The translations under genes were made by a program, and so were the position numbers. The notes beneath the pieces are model-generated. The model was not told the origin of the DNA, did not search any database, and worked only from the letters and a program-made list of their open reading frames with translations. Below are positions 51,248 to 60,891 of a stretch of DNA of 64,000 nt, in pieces. The DNA is from Pelethousia sp034933245 (lineage in GTDB: Bacteria > Bacillota > Clostridia > Christensenellales > CAG-138). Every line of letters begins with the position of its first letter. Position 1 is the first letter of the stretch. The stretch is from the NCBI GenBank assembly GCA_034933245.1, contig JAYFNX010000014.1:84045-148044 (forward strand), read 5' to 3'.

Positions 51248-52821
51248 TTATTTGTATACGACTACGCTTTCAAGATTGTGATAGCCGGCACGATCCATGA
51301 CGAAATCTACCACATTTTTGCCTGCGCCCACATTCAGCTTGGTGTACAGCAGCTCTATGGTGGGCATATCCACATCCAGAATGGCCTCCAGCTTGCGGTA
51401 GTTCTCGGTGGCTACTGCCTCGTCAGTGGTCTGCCGTGCGGCCATGATAAGCTTGTCCGCTTCGGGGTTTGAATAGAAGCTGCGGTTGCCTGCCGCTCCC
51501 TGCTGAGAGGAATGGCACAGGGAGTACATCTGATAATCGCCGTGTCCCGCCGCGCAAATCCAGAAGAAGAACATCATCTGGAACTCACCGTCATTGGCGC
51601 GGAAGGTATAGGTGGAGGGATCGCAAACTTCGATCTCCACGTTTATGTTTGCCTTTGCAAGCTGTGCCTGAATAACCTGGCAAACTGCGACTCGGGTTAC
51701 GTCCTCTGCAACAGCCAGCTTCAGATTCAAGCCGTCGGGGTAGCCCGCCTCTGCCAGCAGTGCCTTTGCGCCATCGATATCCTGCGCAACATAGGGCATA
51801 TCCTCGCCGGGGTAACCGATTACTGCAGGGGGTATCAGGGAGTTTGCGGGGCTGCCTGCGCCATAGAGCACGCTGTCTATGATCTCTTGGCTATTGATTG
51901 CCTTGGCGATTGCCTGCCGTACTTTTGCGTTGGAAAGAATTTCGTCGTTGTTGTTAAGCGCCAAATACCAGGTTGTAACGGACTCATTCTGATAAAGCTG
52001 AAGATCGGGGTTATCGTTGATTATGGCGATATCGTTTACCGCAAAATCGTAAACCAAATCAACTTCGCCGTTTTCCAAAGCTATGGTACGCTGCGCAGCC
52101 TCAGGGATAATGCGGAAGGTGATGTTCTCTGTCTTTGCCTTCCCCAAGAAATAATTGTCATATGCCTTAATTTTGCAGTAGCTGCCGTGGCTCCACTCTA
52201 CAAATTCATAAGGGCCGCAGCCGATAGGATGCTCCGCGAAGCCTTCGGGATCAGCTTCCACAACCGCTTTGGGAACTATGGCGGTAAAGGGAACCGTGAG
52301 GTTTACCAAGGAGCCTAAGAAGGGTGCCTTCAAGTTCAATCGAACAGTGTATTCGTCCAAAACCTCGGCGTCGTTTGCATAGTCAATGATGTATGCCACA
52401 TACGCGCTATTTATAGCTCTGTTGATGGAATAAGCCACATCCTCGGCGGTACACTTGCTGCCGTCATGGAAAGTGATGCCCTGACGAATTTTAAAGTCGA
52501 TGGTAACATCATCCACAAACTCCCAGCTTTCTGCGATATAAGGAATTACGTTGCCTTCCTCATCCTTCGCAAGAAGCGTGCCGAAAATATTGTTTGTTAC
52601 CACAACTGCTGCGATTTCCTTGCCTACATGGGGGTCCATGGAGGTCATGTCGGAAGCTACCGCCACCACTAAGGTATCGGAGCTTCGCCTTCGGGGGTAG
52701 CCGCTTCTGCGGCTTCGCCTTCAGCCTCGGCGACTGCGGGAGCTTCCTCGGAGGGAGCCGCGCATGCCGCCACGGAGAACAGCATGGCTACTGCCAGCAT
52801 CAAGCAGAAGATCTTTTTCAT
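51248..52821 (-). pseudogene. Peptide ABC transporter substrate-binding lipoprotein, frameshifted near the N-terminus
   Basis: Two frames make one gene. The first (52821-52669) gives a lipoprotein signal (FSVAAC, Cys20) and a Glu/Ala/Pro-rich tether, then stops after 50 codons. The second (from 52678 down to 51248) gives a nearly complete OppA/DppA-type domain: VAVASDMTSMDPHVGKEI, AESWEFVDDVTIDFKIRQGITFHDG in parts. One missing base between 52678 and 52681 (GG where GGG would restore EAPDTLVV) separates them. It could be a real loss-of-function mutation or a read error in a short G run. As it stands the binding domain would lack its export signal. Confidence 0.85.
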
Positions 52822-52880
52822 TGTTTTCTCCTCATCCTTATTATTTTTCTATATATACTGCCCCAAAGAGCGCATATATC

Positions 52881-53858
52881 CTATTGTTCGCAATACTTGC
52901 AACAGGCAACAAAGTGACCGGGCTCCACCTCTTGGGTTTGGATATTGCCCTCTAGGCATTTTGCGGTCGCATACTTACAGCGCTTTGCGAAACGGCAACC
53001 GGGGGCGGGATTTATGGGGCTGGTGATTTCGCCCTCCAGCATGATGCGTTCCACCTTATAGTCCGGATCGGGAACGGGTATGGCGGACAGAAGCGCCTGG
53101 GTATAAGGATGCAGTGGGTTTTTAAATAGCTGCTTCGCCTCGCAAAATTCCACCATCTGCCCCAAATACATGACTAATATTTGGTCGGACAGATGTTTAA
53201 CCACGCTCATGTTGTGGGTGATAAACATGTAGGTAAGCCCCAGCTGACTTTGTAGATCCTGCATGAGGTTGAGTATTTGCGCCTGAATGGAAACATCCAA
53301 AGCGGACACCGGCTCGTCACATACCACAAACTTGGGTTCAAGCGCAAGGGCGCGGGCTATGCCAATTCTTTGCCGCCTGCCCCCGTCCAGCTCGTGGGGA
53401 TAGGTGTTAACCAGCCTTTGGGCAAGCCCCACCATGTCCATAAGTTCGCGAACACGCTTCTCCACGCCCCCCTTGTCCTTGGCATCAAACTTGCCCTGGA
53501 CGATGAGGGGATAGCCTATGGTTTGGCTAACCGTCATACGCGGGTTCAGGGATGCATAGGGATCCTGGAAAATAATCTGCATGTCGCTTCTCGCCTGCTT
53601 CATGCGCCGCTTGTCAAATAACGCCACATCCTCGCCATAGAACAAAACCTGTCCGGCGGTAGGCTGGTGCAGCCGCAATATGGTTCGGCCCAGTGTAGAT
53701 TTGCCGCAGCCCGATTCCCCCACCACGCCCAGCGTTTGACCTTCCTCAATTTTGAAGGAAATGTCATCCACCGCATGTAAAAAACCATTTTTGGTTTTAA
53801 AATATTTTTTAAGTCCCACCACCTCAAGGGTGGGTATGTTTTTTTTCATTTCTTCCAT
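52881..53858 (-). CDS. Oligopeptide/dipeptide ABC transporter ATPase, OppF/DppF type
   Basis: 325 residues. Walker A GESGCGKSTLG, signature LDGGRRQRIGIARAL (the D replacing S is common in clostridial DppF proteins), Walker B KFVVCDEPVSALDVS, and a C-terminal oligopeptide-specific domain with Cys residues (GCRFAKRCKYATAKCLEG) that fits the iron-sulfur-like tail of Opp/Dpp ATPases. The ATG at 53858 follows GGGAGTGTT. Works with the OppD-type ATPase immediately upstream. Confidence 0.93.
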   Translation of the reverse strand: MEEMKKNIPTLEVVGLKKYFKTKNGFLHAVDDISFKIEEGQTLGVVGESGCGKSTLGRTILRLHQPTAGQVLFYGEDVALFDKRRMKQARSDMQIIFQDPYASLNPRMTVSQTIGYPLIVQGKFDAKDKGGVEKRVRELMDMVGLAQRLVNTYPHELDGGRRQRIGIARALALEPKFVVCDEPVSALDVSIQAQILNLMQDLQSQLGLTYMFITHNMSVVKHLSDQILVMYLGQMVEFCEAKQLFKNPLHPYTQALLSAIPVPDPDYKVERIMLEGEITSPINPAPGCRFAKRCKYATAKCLEGNIQTQEVEPGHFVACCKYCEQ

Positions 53859-53870
53859 AGCTAACACTCC

Positions 53871-54845
53871 CTAATTATCCTCGGGGCGAAAACGCAGGCA
53901 ACGCACAGTGTGCTCGCCGCCTACAGAATAGGCTTCGCTGCTCCATTTGCTGCATTCCTCGGTAGCGTACTTGCAGCGGGGATGGAATTTACAGCCCGTG
54001 GGCAGCCTTGTGGGGTCGGGAGGCATGCCCTCTATGGGGGTAAGTCTGTCCACATCATCGGATAGGCTGGGAATGGAACCAAACAAGCCCAACGTATAGG
54101 GGTGCTTGGGGTCCTTGAATATCTCCCGCAGTGCCCCGTATTCCACCACCTCGCCAGCGTACATAATGGCCACATAGTCACAATTCTGCGCTACAATCCC
54201 CAAGTCATGGGTTATGAGCAGCATGGAAGTATTAAACTTCTCTTTGAGTTGCTGCATCATTACCAGCACCTGATATTGAATGGTAACGTCCAGGGCGGTT
54301 GTGGGCTCGTCGGCGATTAGGAATTTGGGGTTGCAGGCAAGGGCTATGGCTATGATAATGCGCTGCTTCATGCCGCCGGAAAACTGATGAGGATATTCCG
54401 TTGCACGCTCCTTGGGAATGCCCACGGTTTCCAGTATCTCACAAGCGCCCTCCACCGCCTCTTTATTGGATTTGCCGTGGGCGCGAAGCACCTCGGCTAT
54501 TTGCTCCCCCACTGTCATTACGGGGTTTAGGGAGGTCATGGGGTCTTGGAATATCATGGATATTTGAGCGCCGCGGATTTTTCGCATGTCAGTTTCCGCA
54601 ACCTTCAATAAATCCTGTCCTTCAAAAAGTATTTCGCCCCCCATCACCTTGCCCGGAGGGGTGGGTATAAGCCGCATGACGCCCCTTGCAAGGGTGGTTT
54701 TACCTGCTCCGGTTTCCCCTACAAGCCCTAGGGTTTGTCCTCTTTTTATGGATAGGCTGGCTCCGTTTAATGCTTCCACAACGCCATCCTGTGTTTTATA
54801 CACGATGCGCAAGTCCTTAATTTCAATAATGTTATCGCCTTGCAT
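53871..54845 (-). CDS. Oligopeptide/dipeptide ABC transporter ATPase, OppD/DppD type
   Basis: 324 residues. Walker A GETGAGKTTLA, signature FSGGMKQRIIIAIAL, Walker B KFLIADEPTTALDVT, H-loop MLLITHD, and the C-terminal Cys motif GCKFHPRCKYATEECS. Gene lies 17 bases after the true OppC stop. Together with the OppF-type protein it drives import. No defects seen. Confidence 0.94.
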   Translation of the reverse strand: MQGDNIIEIKDLRIVYKTQDGVVEALNGASLSIKRGQTLGLVGETGAGKTTLARGVMRLIPTPPGKVMGGEILFEGQDLLKVAETDMRKIRGAQISMIFQDPMTSLNPVMTVGEQIAEVLRAHGKSNKEAVEGACEILETVGIPKERATEYPHQFSGGMKQRIIIAIALACNPKFLIADEPTTALDVTIQYQVLVMMQQLKEKFNTSMLLITHDLGIVAQNCDYVAIMYAGEVVEYGALREIFKDPKHPYTLGLFGSIPSLSDDVDRLTPIEGMPPDPTRLPTGCKFHPRCKYATEECSKWSSEAYSVGGEHTVRCLRFRPEDN

Positions 54846-54862
54846 AAAGCCTTACCTCCGTC

Positions 54863-55803
54863 CTAATTTTTGAGCTTCGGGTCCATGGCGTCACGCAGGC
54901 CATCACCCATGAGGTTTAGGGAAAGTATGGTAAGCATGATGGCAATGCCGGGTATAACGGTTATATGCCATGCTTCCCGCATATAGGAACGGGCGGTGGA
55001 CAGCATAAGTCCCCATTCGGGCAAGGCAAAGGAGCCTGTACGCCCAAGCCTACAAAGGATAGGCTTGCAATGGTCAATATAGCGTTGGCAACGCCCAGGG
55101 TGCCTTGTACAATAATGGGCGCCAGAGAGTTGGGTATTACAAACTTTGTTATAACCCTAAAGTCGTTGGCGCCTACCGCCTTTGCCGCCTCAATATATTC
55201 TTGCTCCTTCACCTGCAAAACCGATGCCCTTAGTATTCTTGCAAAAGATGGTATGAAGGATATACCAACAGCCACTACCACATTTACCGTAGCGGTACCC
55301 AGCGCCGCCACCACGGTTAGCGCCAGAAGCATAGGAGGCATGGACAGAAGCACGTCCATTATGCGCATTATAATGTTATCCGCCTTGCCGCCGTAATAGC
55401 CGGCAACAGCCCCCAGGAAACCGCCCACCACCAACGCTACCATTATGGACAAAAGGCTCATAAACAGAGAATACCGTGCCCCCCAAAGCAGCCGCATAAG
55501 CACATCCCGTCCCAGTTCGTCCATGCCCAGCACATGCTCCGCGCTGGGGGTTTTAAGCCGGTACACCAAGTCCTGCGACACCACATAATTCTTATAGACC
55601 GATTGGTTGGTAACAATATCTATAGCCATTGTGCCGATGGAAATTACCACCAGTGCCAGCAGAAAACATAGACCGAACATGGCAACCTTGCTTTTTTTAA
55701 AACGCATCCAGGTTTCCTGAAACAAGGTTCGTTGCGCATACTCTTGTTGTACATACGGGGCGTTTAAAGACGCTTCTTTCTTTTTCTGCTTGCTCATTAT
55801 CAT
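54863..55803 (-). pseudogene. Peptide ABC transporter permease, OppC type, frameshifted near the C-terminus
   Basis: The open frame (55803-54961) encodes OppC up to ASLSFVGLGVQAPLP, then runs out of frame into a Cys/Pro-rich tail and stops. The normal ending (WGLMLSTARSYMREAWHITV and, later, LSLNLMGDGLRDAMDPKLKN) continues in another frame to a TAG at 54863. The cause is visible: GGCAA is present twice in tandem at 55020-55029, and removing one copy restores the frame. The lost last helix makes the permease probably inactive, unless the duplication reverses. ATG at 55797 is an alternative start. Confidence 0.88.
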
Positions 55804-56750
55804 TTCCCCTTATACTGAGATTTGATTTGCGGATCAACAAAGGCATACAGCAAATCCACCAAAAGGTTTACCAGTGAGAATACCACCGACAGGAATATTA
55901 CAGAGCCCATTACCACGGGTATGTCGCGGGATTTTATGGAATCCACGATAAGCCTGCCTATACCGGGCCAGGAGAACACGGTTTCGGTCATAATAGAGCC
56001 GCCAACCAGTGCGCCAAACTGCAGACCCACTGCCGTTATTATGGGAATCAGGGCGTTTTTCAGCATATGCCGTGTTGTAACCTGCGCTTCGGTTATGCCC
56101 TTAGACCGAGCGGTGCTTATATAATCCTGCCGAATTACCTCCAGCATGGAGGAGCGGGTCATCCGGGCTATCATAGCAAGGGAGTAGGTGGACAATGCTA
56201 TAATGGGCAATACCATGCTTTTTACCATAAGCCCAAAGCTTTCGGTGTTCATGCCTGAGGAGGGTAAAAGCTTGAGCTTTAGGGAAAACACAATAACCAG
56301 CAAAAGTCCCATCCAGAAAGCGGGCATGGAAACCCCTACCAGCGCGCCCACCATGGAGGCGTTATCAATTAGGCTGTACTGCCGTTTTGCGGATATGATA
56401 CCCACGGGTATTCCCAGTATGAGGGAAAGCAGTATAGCACCGCAGGCCAGCATCAAAGTGTTGGGGAATCTTTCCAGTATTTGCTCCATAACCGGCACTT
56501 GGTTTTTGTAGGATACGCCAAAGTCTCCTTGAATGGCATCCTTCATGTAGTTGAAATACTGCACAATAATAGGCTTGTCCAACCCCAGCTCTGCACGAAG
56601 CTGCTCCTGCGCCGCCTCGGTGGCCTTATCACCCAAAATGGTCTGCACCGGGTCGCCGGGCGCCAAGGATAGAACCACATAAACGAAGAATGTCACTCCG
56701 ATAAGCACCGGGATTATCATTAGCAATCGTTTAAGAATATACCGCCACAT
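55800..56750 (-). CDS. Peptide ABC transporter permease, OppB/DppB type
   Basis: 316 residues with six helices. The N-terminus (ILKRLLMIIPVLIGVTFFVYVVLSLAPGDPV in parts) and the EAA-like loop (VTTRHMLKNALIPIITAVGLQ in part) are typical of OppB/DppB. It forms the membrane channel with OppC. The stop overlaps the OppC start. The ATG at 56750 lies 54 bases after the Nif3-like gene. Confidence 0.94.
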   Translation of the reverse strand: MWRYILKRLLMIIPVLIGVTFFVYVVLSLAPGDPVQTILGDKATEAAQEQLRAELGLDKPIIVQYFNYMKDAIQGDFGVSYKNQVPVMEQILERFPNTLMLACGAILLSLILGIPVGIISAKRQYSLIDNASMVGALVGVSMPAFWMGLLLVIVFSLKLKLLPSSGMNTESFGLMVKSMVLPIIALSTYSLAMIARMTRSSMLEVIRQDYISTARSKGITEAQVTTRHMLKNALIPIITAVGLQFGALVGGSIMTETVFSWPGIGRLIVDSIKSRDIPVVMGSVIFLSVVFSLVNLLVDLLYAFVDPQIKSQYKGK

Positions 56751-56804
56751 AATCTTCCTCTTTTCATCATATTCTACTGACCCACCCCCAGGTGGGAGGT
56801 TTTT

Positions 56805-57617
56805 TTATAAATCCGCTAAATTTGGTAAATCGGGTATAAATTCCGTTTGCAGTCCGAATTGATCGAAAAACTCCGCCATTGCCATTGGGGCAAATTTTTC
56901 GGTAGAATAGTGGGTGCCGCCTAATATGTTCACGCCGTATTCCCTTGCCTTATCATGGGTTTCCTTTACCCACGAGATATTCTCATTGGTAACGCCGGTT
57001 ATAAAGACGTTAATATTCTGCTGCCGTAAAAAGGCGTATATATCCCTATTTTTTGCTCCCCCTGGCATTACTGCCACATTTTTTGAGGTGAGGGCATCCT
57101 CTCCAAAGCCGTACACTTTGACCTCGTGCCCTAATACACGCTGTAACGCCGCGGAAATCCCCGTAACGGTACTGGTTCGCTCCGTGTGACACAATACCCC
57201 TATGTAGCCCCCGTTCTGCGGGTAGAAGGGAGCGTAAGGCTGCATACCAAGGGCTTTCGCCAGGGTTCTTGCGGGAGAATATTTATTGTTGCAATCCATG
57301 GCTATGTGATAGGAAAAAAGCGTAAGCTTTTTGTCCTGCATTTCCTCCAATAGGTCTTGCGGGATTACGCCGTAGTTCCCATCCTCATTCGGCTTGGGGG
57401 GTACGGGGTGGTGGGTGAACAGCAGGGAATTTTTTGTGTTTTTGTCCAGTATGCTGCGCAGTACGGGTATCGAAGCAAAGGTAGCTGTATAGATCCGCTC
57501 TATCCTGTCCGTGTTGTGATACTGCAAGCCTATTTGGGGAAACAGCTCGGTATAGCGATCCGGCTCAAAGCATTGCTCTAGGGCTTCATACAGCTCATTA
57601 GCGTTAACATAGCTCAT
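56805..57617 (-). CDS. Nif3-like dinuclear metal centre protein
   Basis: 270 residues of the NIF3/YbgI family. Metal ligands: LLFTHHPVPP near residue 70, a second half with SYHIAMDCNN, and the closing GGTHYSTEKFA with His and Glu. The family binds two metal ions in hexamers and has unclear hydrolase roles (GTP cyclohydrolase-like or cyclic amide opening has been proposed). It sits between iadA and the peptide transporter genes, unusual company, which suggests a step in breakdown of a modified peptide. Confidence 0.88.
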   Translation of the reverse strand: MSYVNANELYEALEQCFEPDRYTELFPQIGLQYHNTDRIERIYTATFASIPVLRSILDKNTKNSLLFTHHPVPPKPNEDGNYGVIPQDLLEEMQDKKLTLFSYHIAMDCNNKYSPARTLAKALGMQPYAPFYPQNGGYIGVLCHTERTSTVTGISAALQRVLGHEVKVYGFGEDALTSKNVAVMPGGAKNRDIYAFLRQQNINVFITGVTNENISWVKETHDKAREYGVNILGGTHYSTEKFAPMAMAEFFDQFGLQTEFIPDLPNLADL

Positions 57618-57620
57618 GGC

Positions 57621-58775
57621 TTACTCATATACACCCTTCATCAATATCTTCCCATCCAGCACGGCTGCCTTTCCTTTGGCGAAAACATGGCATATATTCA
57701 GTCCTTTGTCCATTACCACAAAATCTGCGTGACTGCCTTTTTCCAAAACTCCCTTTTTGCCTCGCAGTCCCATGCGCTCGGCTACGTTTTGGGTAATGGG
57801 CATAAGTGCGATTTCCAGTGGCATTCCCCATTCCTGCACCATGCGCTTTAGTTCTTCATGAAGCAACGGGCCCTTGGCGTATTCTATGCCAATACATTCC
57901 ATGCGCTCATTAAACTTGGGCTGGCTTCCATAGGCGTCGCTGGATATGGTTATTTGCTTAATATCCACGCCCGCATCCAGGGCCTTTTTCACCCACTCCG
58001 CTGCGGTGGTTTGCGCTCCCCCGTTTTGGGGAACTGCGGTTAAGTCGAAATTTCCGCCTCTTTTGCCGTACTCCACCGCCGCCTGGAACAGCCGTTCCCC
58101 TCTGCCGCAGTGGGTGGGCAATATATTGTTTATGGGCACATCCGAGCTGTTTAACATGTCATATATGGGCTGTAGGGTTTTTTCGCTATTTCCCATATGC
58201 ACCACCACCAGCCCCGGTTTGCCGCTTATAAGCCCTCCTATCCGAGCCTCTGTGGCGAGCCTTGCAAACTCATTGGAGCTCAGAGCGGAGCTTCTGTGGT
58301 CCGATGCGGCAATTTTAACCCCGATCACCTTATTGATGAGGTATATATCCTTCATGACATTGCCGGTTATGGTGGGAGATGGATATCTGTAACCCCCGGT
58401 GAGCATATAAGCGCTTATGCCCTCATTATCAAGCGCGCATGCCTTTGCGTATAGATTTTCCAAGCTTCGGCTTATGGAGTCTGTTCCCAGAAGTCCCAAT
58501 ACTGTGGTTATTCCCACGCTTACCAGCTCGGACAGCCTGCATTCCGGCACCCGTGAGGCATAGCCATCCTCGCCGCCACCGCCGGTGATATGCATATGTC
58601 CATCTAGGAAGCCCGGCACAAGGGCTTTGCCCTGCACATCCATCACCTTAAGATCGGGGGCGGAAATCTCGATTTTCTCCTCAATGGCGGCTATTTTTTG
58701 GTCGCATATCAGAATGTCCCTTCTTCCCACATGCTTTGGGGCGTAAACATCCGCGTTTTTAACAAGCACAATCAT
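57621..58775 (-). CDS. iadA: Beta-aspartyl (isoaspartyl) dipeptidase
   Basis: 384 residues. Metal and substrate residues are all visible: LDGHMHITGGGGEDGYASR, the carboxylated Lys in VIGVKIAASDHRSS, VVVHMGNS, LPTHCGRG and the Asp in ISSDAYGSQP. The enzyme cleaves isoaspartyl dipeptides formed by protein ageing. Start ATG at 58775 has GATAT upstream, weak. Placed between an RpiR-type regulator and a Nif3-like/peptide uptake block, giving a plausible route for damaged peptides. Confidence 0.94.
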   Translation of the reverse strand: MIVLVKNADVYAPKHVGRRDILICDQKIAAIEEKIEISAPDLKVMDVQGKALVPGFLDGHMHITGGGGEDGYASRVPECRLSELVSVGITTVLGLLGTDSISRSLENLYAKACALDNEGISAYMLTGGYRYPSPTITGNVMKDIYLINKVIGVKIAASDHRSSALSSNEFARLATEARIGGLISGKPGLVVVHMGNSEKTLQPIYDMLNSSDVPINNILPTHCGRGERLFQAAVEYGKRGGNFDLTAVPQNGGAQTTAAEWVKKALDAGVDIKQITISSDAYGSQPKFNERMECIGIEYAKGPLLHEELKRMVQEWGMPLEIALMPITQNVAERMGLRGKKGVLEKGSHADFVVMDKGLNICHVFAKGKAAVLDGKILMKGVYE

Positions 58776-58788
58776 ATATCACTATGTC

Positions 58789-59637
58789 CTATTTCTTTCC
58801 GTTTATTGAATTACTTACGTTATTAAACTCTTCTATAATTTCTTCCATGCGTCGTCCAGCCTTGGCGGCTATGCAAAAAACCAAAAGCTCTATTACCGCC
58901 ATAGGTGCGGACATAGTATTAAAAAACAGGGATGTGAAGGTTTTACAAAACAGGCTTTCCTCCCCATGGGACACCACCGGGGATTCGACACTGTCGGTTA
59001 TGGATATAACCGGGGTCCCCTTGCTTCGGCAAAACTCGGCAATTTCCTTTGATGGGGCATGATAAGGCGGGAAGGAGAAAAACACCACGCAGTCCTTTTT
59101 GGTAAGTTGTGCCAGCACTCCATGAACATTAACCTCGTCCCCCAGCAACACCGACCGTGCATGAAGCTGCATAAAGTTTAATCTGTGCGCCATATAGTCG
59201 GCAGCAATTTTTGAAGCATCGTGCCCGAAAATGTACACCGACTCCGCAGCGGACAGTATATTAACACAGCTATACATCACCTCCATGTCCGTATTTTTTA
59301 TGGAGGAGCTAATATTGTCCTGAAGCAAGTCGCAAAATCTGTTTACTTTTTCCTGCTCCTTCTGGCTGCTTTGCGCCGCCTTGGGTAATCTTATGCTGTT
59401 TTTTTTGTATACCTCCGTCACTTCGGCTCGTATCGCCTCTCGCATATCCGTAAAATTTGAGAAGCCCAACTCTCTACATAGGTTTATTATGCTCACCTCG
59501 GAAACGCAGGCTTGCTCCGACAGCTCTTTCAGAGAGGAATAGCTTACTTCGGGCTTGTGAGAAGTAATATAATCTATTATCATACCTTGGGTTTTGGTAA
59601 GCTTCGGGTACTGTTGTATCATTGCATCCAAAATCAT
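58789..59637 (-). CDS. MurR/RpiR-family transcriptional regulator
   Basis: 282 residues: N-terminal HTH (SLKELSEQACVSEVSIINLCRELGFSNFTDM in parts) and a C-terminal SIS domain (VYIFGHDASKIAADYMAHRL; VVFFSFPPYHAPSKEIAEFCRS). SIS domains usually sense phosphosugars, but here the neighbours are peptide genes, so the ligand may differ. The ATG follows AGGGGGAGCC. First gene of the minus-strand peptide cassette, 13 bases before iadA. Confidence 0.9.
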   Translation of the reverse strand: MILDAMIQQYPKLTKTQGMIIDYITSHKPEVSYSSLKELSEQACVSEVSIINLCRELGFSNFTDMREAIRAEVTEVYKKNSIRLPKAAQSSQKEQEKVNRFCDLLQDNISSSIKNTDMEVMYSCVNILSAAESVYIFGHDASKIAADYMAHRLNFMQLHARSVLLGDEVNVHGVLAQLTKKDCVVFFSFPPYHAPSKEIAEFCRSKGTPVISITDSVESPVVSHGEESLFCKTFTSLFFNTMSAPMAVIELLVFCIAAKAGRRMEEIIEEFNNVSNSINGKK

Positions 59638-59844
59638 TGGCTCCCCCTCACTGTATAGTATTTACTTTAAATTTTGTATCTAAAACGGTTTGTATTGCAG
59701 ATTTTTTAAAGTGTTTATGTTTGAATTATAGTCGCATTTCTTTGCAGATGTCAATAAAAAATCTAAAACTATGAAAATAAAAGCATATGCTTTAATTCTA
59801 AGGACGACATCCTGTCGGGCTGTTTATATTAGCGCTACCTAACA

Positions 59845-60045
59845 GACGGCAAGTAACCCCCGCCTACCGTGCAGTCGGATATTGTTGAAGCAGTAAACAT
59901 AATCCGTTGGTTCAAACTGAAGCTGCCCGATTGCAGCCAAGCCGCGGGAGTAAAATAATTCCATCTTCATTATTGGGGGTCTCTTTCGCCACAGCATTGT
60001 CGTAGGCATGCTTTTATGCGCAAGGAACGGCCGATTTAAAACTAT
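59845..60045 (-). mobile_element. IS3-family transposase remnant (orfB C-terminus)
   Basis: On the minus strand the conserved IS3 block AYDNAVAKET is readable, then in a shifted frame KMELFYSRG and DYVYCFNNIRLHGR, then in a third frame GYLPSVR: together the typical end of orfB (YDNA...E...LK.E...YI.YYN..R.H). Two or more frame changes make it dead. No terminal inverted repeats could be matched. Confidence 0.65.
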
Positions 60046-60489
60046 TCGGAAGACTGTCGATCCGTGCGTTATCAAAACGCACCGTTCCTATTCGTCTGAA
60101 ACCTTTAAGTGTCGGACAACTTTCCTCTCCCTGTGGAAAATGCCCTGCGAACTAGCTTGGCGTTCTTATAAGTTCCAGCGCCGTATCCTATAATTTTGCG
60201 GATTCCTAATATTCAGTAGGATACAAATCTATGCCCCCCCCACACCGACCCGGGCGTCCGTTAGATTCCTGGCAGCACAGGCCTAGAAGCCTGCGCGCTG
60301 ATGTTTTGTGCAGGGGGAGCGCGTGCGTGAGGAATACGATTGTGCGTTGTGTTTAAGCACACGAAAAACCATAGGTCTCCCCTTATAACGTTTTATAGAC
60401 AAAGAATTATTATACATACCCGTCATTTTGCTGTGGCAAATCCGAATAGTAAACGAATTAAAGGCGATGAAATTTTTTAAGGTACAAAA

Positions 60490-60525
60490 GCCCCGAACAA
60501 CCAAAGGGGTTTGGTTGTTCGGGGC
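60490..60525. terminator. Perfect 16-bp stem with GGGG loop, terminator-like on minus strand
   Basis: GCCCCGAACAACCAAA pairs with TTTGGTTGTTCGGGGC with a 4-base loop; on the minus strand it is followed by TTTTGTACC. It may be a second terminator for the tRNA-Ala transcript or the end of a lost minus-strand gene. Confidence 0.6.
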
Positions 60526-60592
60526 GAATCCGTTCCTGCTTAAGCTAAAAGCCTTTCTTATATCTTAACGTGTAATCTCAGACATAACATGC

Positions 60593-60620
60593 AAAAAAAC
60601 CCAGATAGCATCCGGGTTTT
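60593..60620 (-). terminator. Terminator downstream of tRNA-Ala
   Basis: On the minus strand AACCCGGAT pairs with ATCTGGGTT (one mismatch), three-base loop, then TTTTT. Confidence 0.8.
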
Positions 60621-60651
60621 CGGTCGGTATATCTATATTAACCGACAATGG

Positions 60652-60727
60652 TGGTGGAGATAAGGGGACTCGAACCCCTGACTTCTGCATTGCGAACGCA
60701 GCGCTCTACCAACTGAGCTATATCCCC
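60652..60727 (-). tRNA. tRNA-Ala (anticodon CGC)
   Basis: 76 bases including encoded CCA. Acceptor stem GGGGATA/TATCTCC, D-arm AGCTCAGTTGGTAGAGC, anticodon loop TTCGCAA (CGC, reads GCG), T-arm GGGTTCGAGTCCC. All arms pair. Confidence 0.95.
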
Positions 60728-60838
60728 ATATTCACATATTCGCATGTACCTGCTTGGCCCAATTGCCTTGCGCAATATAGTGTACACCATGGCCATATAA
60801 AAATCAACAAGATTTTTTGGAAAATAAATTGCGGCGGC

Positions 60839-60867
60839 TTGACAAGCCCCCATGTATGGAGTAGAAT
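60839..60867 (+). promoter_or_regulatory. Promoter of tRNA-Arg
   Basis: TTGACA, 17-base spacer, TAGAAT on the plus strand; transcription would start about 18 bases before the tRNA. Confidence 0.85.
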
Positions 60868-60891
60868 AGTAAAGCATTTGGACGATGGCAT

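Larger units (their letters stand above)
59638..60651. other. Intergenic region with mobile-element debris and terminators
   Basis: About 1 kb without an intact gene. It holds the RpiR upstream region, an IS3-type transposase remnant (59845-60045), a GC-rich unassigned stretch at 60190-60330, a perfect 16-bp stem at 60490-60525, and the tRNA-Ala terminator at 60593-60620. Confidence 0.55.

Noticed and set aside
60283..60504. 73-codon minus-strand open frame near the hairpin at 60490.
   Set aside because: No ribosome site or known domain; lies in mobile-element debris.
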